Shown piece after piece: positions 5,328-6,325 of a stretch of 6,325 nt of DNA. The notes under the pieces were generated by a model. That model saw nothing but the letters and a program-made list of their open reading frames with translations. It ran no database searches and was not told where the DNA came from. Both the position numbers and the translations under genes were made by a program. Within the stretch, counting starts at the first letter, position 1. Each line of letters begins with the position of its first letter. This DNA is from Candidatus Tectimicrobiota bacterium (GTDB taxonomy: Bacteria > JACPSX01), in contig JACPSX010000155.1 of NCBI GenBank assembly GCA_016193065.1, positions 1-6,325 on the forward strand. The letters run 5' to 3'.

Positions 5328-5927
5328 CTACTGCCCCCGGATTCGGCGGGGCACCCCCAAGTACGTGGCCTTGCGGTTGAGCTCTTCCTGCTGGGATTGG
5401 AGTTCCTTGAGCCTGGCCTCCTCTCCCGCGATTTCTTTCTTGTACTGATCATACTGCTCAATCTCGACCTTGCTGTAGGAAGACCCCATGCGGCGACCCC
5501 GCTCGAAGGCCTGGAGGTAGGTCTTTTTCTGAGTCACCTCGCTTTGGAGCTGCTGAACCTTTTTACTTAAATCCGAAAATGCCTTCTTCCATTGCTCCTC
5601 GGTCTGTCCCCCGTAAGTGGTTGCCTCCTTTTCCGGCGCTTCCTTCGCTCCCGGAGCTTCTTTCCCGGCTGGCCCCGCTTCGGAGGGCTTCGTTCCTTCC
5701 GCCCCCTTGGCAGGAGCGCTCCCTTCCGGCGCTCCGAGCGGGCGCTGTTCCACCTGGGAGCGATACTGAGGAGGGATGGCATAGTAGTTGTCGCTGAAGT
5801 GAACCGTCCCCTTGTCATCCACCCATTTGTAGAGGGTCTGCTGTCCTCCCGCCGGAAGGGGAAGGACCGCCAAAGCCCCCAGAAGAACGACCGTGAACAC
5901 GATGACTCCAGGCCACGTTTTGCTCAT
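5328..5927 (-). CDS. Secreted DUF4124 / coiled-coil protein
   Basis: This 199-residue protein of unknown function has a signal peptide-like N-terminus: K3, then a hydrophobic run at about residues 8-26 ending in LPLPAGG. Cleavage would come near residue 28, placing it in the periplasm or cell envelope. A DUF4124 motif follows at 33-56, with the family's YKWVDDKGTVHFSD signature. Residues 64-105 are a low-complexity Pro/Ala/Gly/Glu/Lys linker. Residues 108-187 are rich in Gln, Glu, Lys and Leu and are predicted by eye to form a coiled coil. DUF4124 proteins are common and mostly uncharacterised. The ATG at 5927 lies just 3 bases after the etfA stop, with AGGAA about 8 bases upstream inside the end of etfA, so it is co-transcribed with etfA. 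Its stop faces the reductase stop across a 12-base gap. Confidence 0.85.
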   Translation of the reverse strand: MSKTWPGVIVFTVVLLGALAVLPLPAGGQQTLYKWVDDKGTVHFSDNYYAIPPQYRSQVEQRPLGAPEGSAPAKGAEGTKPSEAGPAGKEAPGAKEAPEKEATTYGGQTEEQWKKAFSDLSKKVQQLQSEVTQKKTYLQAFERGRRMGSSYSKVEIEQYDQYKKEIAGEEARLKELQSQQEELNRKATYLGVPRRIRGQ

Positions 5928-5930
5928 CGC

Positions 5931-6325
5931 TTATTTCCTCATCTGCTCCCGGGCCCTCTGGAAGTGACGGGTGAGGGCGGGAACCAGAACCTTCCAGTCC
6001 CCCACCAGTCCCAAGGTGGCGTGCTGAAAGATCGGCGCTTTTGGATTGGTGTTAATGGCCACCACGTTGTCCGCACGCCGAATCCCGATCGCATGGTTAA
6101 ATGCGCCGCTAATCCCGATGGCCAGGTAGAGCTTCGGAGAGATGGTCTTCCCGGTGAGCCCGACCTGCTGCTGGCGGAGGATCCACTCCTTGTCCACAAC
6201 TTTGCGGCTGCCGCCGATCGGGGCATCCAGCACGCGCGCCAGCTCGGCAATCACGGGGAGGTTCTCGGGCCCGCCGATTCCCATGCCCACGGCGACCACA
6301 ACCTCGGCGGTATCCAGGGCCATGG
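5931..6325 (-). CDS. etfA: Electron transfer flavoprotein alpha subunit, C-terminal FAD domain (partial)
   Basis: The gene runs off the right edge, so only the last 130 or so residues are visible and the true start is outside. EtfA pairs with EtfB and carries electrons between acyl-CoA dehydrogenases or other flavoenzymes and a quinone reductase or ferredoxin system. FAD-domain motifs are clear: GGSRKVVD (S39/R40 of the fragment), QVGLTGK with T57, PKLYLAIGISGAFNH with H77, and NTNPKAPIF. These correspond to the FAD-contacting Ser-Arg, Thr266 and His286 of human ETF alpha. Two usually conserved residues differ: L56 stands where QVGQTGK has its second Gln, and N76 replaces Gln before the histidine. 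The fragment's methionine at 6321-6323 is internal to the family alignment, not the start. It is upstream of the DUF4124 gene in one transcript. Confidence 0.93.
   Translation of the reverse strand, partial: MALDTAEVVVAVGMGIGGPENLPVIAELARVLDAPIGGSRKVVDKEWILRQQQVGLTGKTISPKLYLAIGISGAFNHAIGIRRADNVVAINTNPKAPIFQHATLGLVGDWKVLVPALTRHFQRAREQMRK

Overview
The window comes from a bacterium with a moderately GC-rich genome (G+C clearly above half by eye). Genes are tightly packed, with start/stop overlaps and Shine-Dalgarno sites of the AGGAGG type. The gene content is a rubredoxin-less rubrerythrin, a CCG-domain Fe-S protein, a DUF3501 protein, an electron-transfer flavoprotein alpha subunit and a DUF4124 envelope protein. 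It would fit an environmental, redox-versatile lineage such as Nitrospirota, Methylomirabilota or a deltaproteobacterial group. That placement is inference only; nothing here fixes the taxon.

Layout. Positions 1-108 are non-coding and hold several small inverted repeats. Positions 109-2385 are a compact minus-strand operon, read rubrerythrin -> two-cluster Fe-S/CCG oxidoreductase -> DUF3501 protein, with a 4-base and a 23-base overlap between genes. Positions 2386-2563 are a 178-bp divergent regulatory region. It has a good sigma70-like promoter for the rubrerythrin operon, with a tandem 9-bp direct repeat over its -10 box, and a plausible promoter for the plus-strand genes. Positions 2564-5315 are a plus-strand operon: an M3-like zinc metallopeptidase, then one uninterrupted ORF carrying a FlK-type hotdog thioesterase followed by a FabL/FabI-like enoyl reductase of the SDR superfamily. 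The reductase has its own strong internal ribosome-binding site and ATG. Positions 5328-6325 are a convergent minus-strand pair: the C-terminal part of EtfA, running off the right edge, followed by a secreted DUF4124/coiled-coil protein.

How the genes may work together. The minus-strand operon looks like a cytoplasmic peroxide-reduction or redox module. The rubrerythrin lacks the rubredoxin domain that normally passes it electrons, and the neighbouring Fe-S protein is a natural candidate donor or partner. DUF3501 is an uncharacterised third component. The plus-strand operon combines acyl-CoA/acyl-ACP chemistry (thioesterase plus enoyl reductase) with a cytosolic peptidase; the link between them is unknown. 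EtfA belongs to flavin-based electron transfer, for example with acyl-CoA dehydrogenases.

The best candidates for something undescribed are the in-frame thioesterase-enoyl reductase ORF with an internal start and the rubrerythrin/Fe-S/DUF3501 module. I see no RNA genes, CRISPR arrays, insertion sequences or attachment sites.
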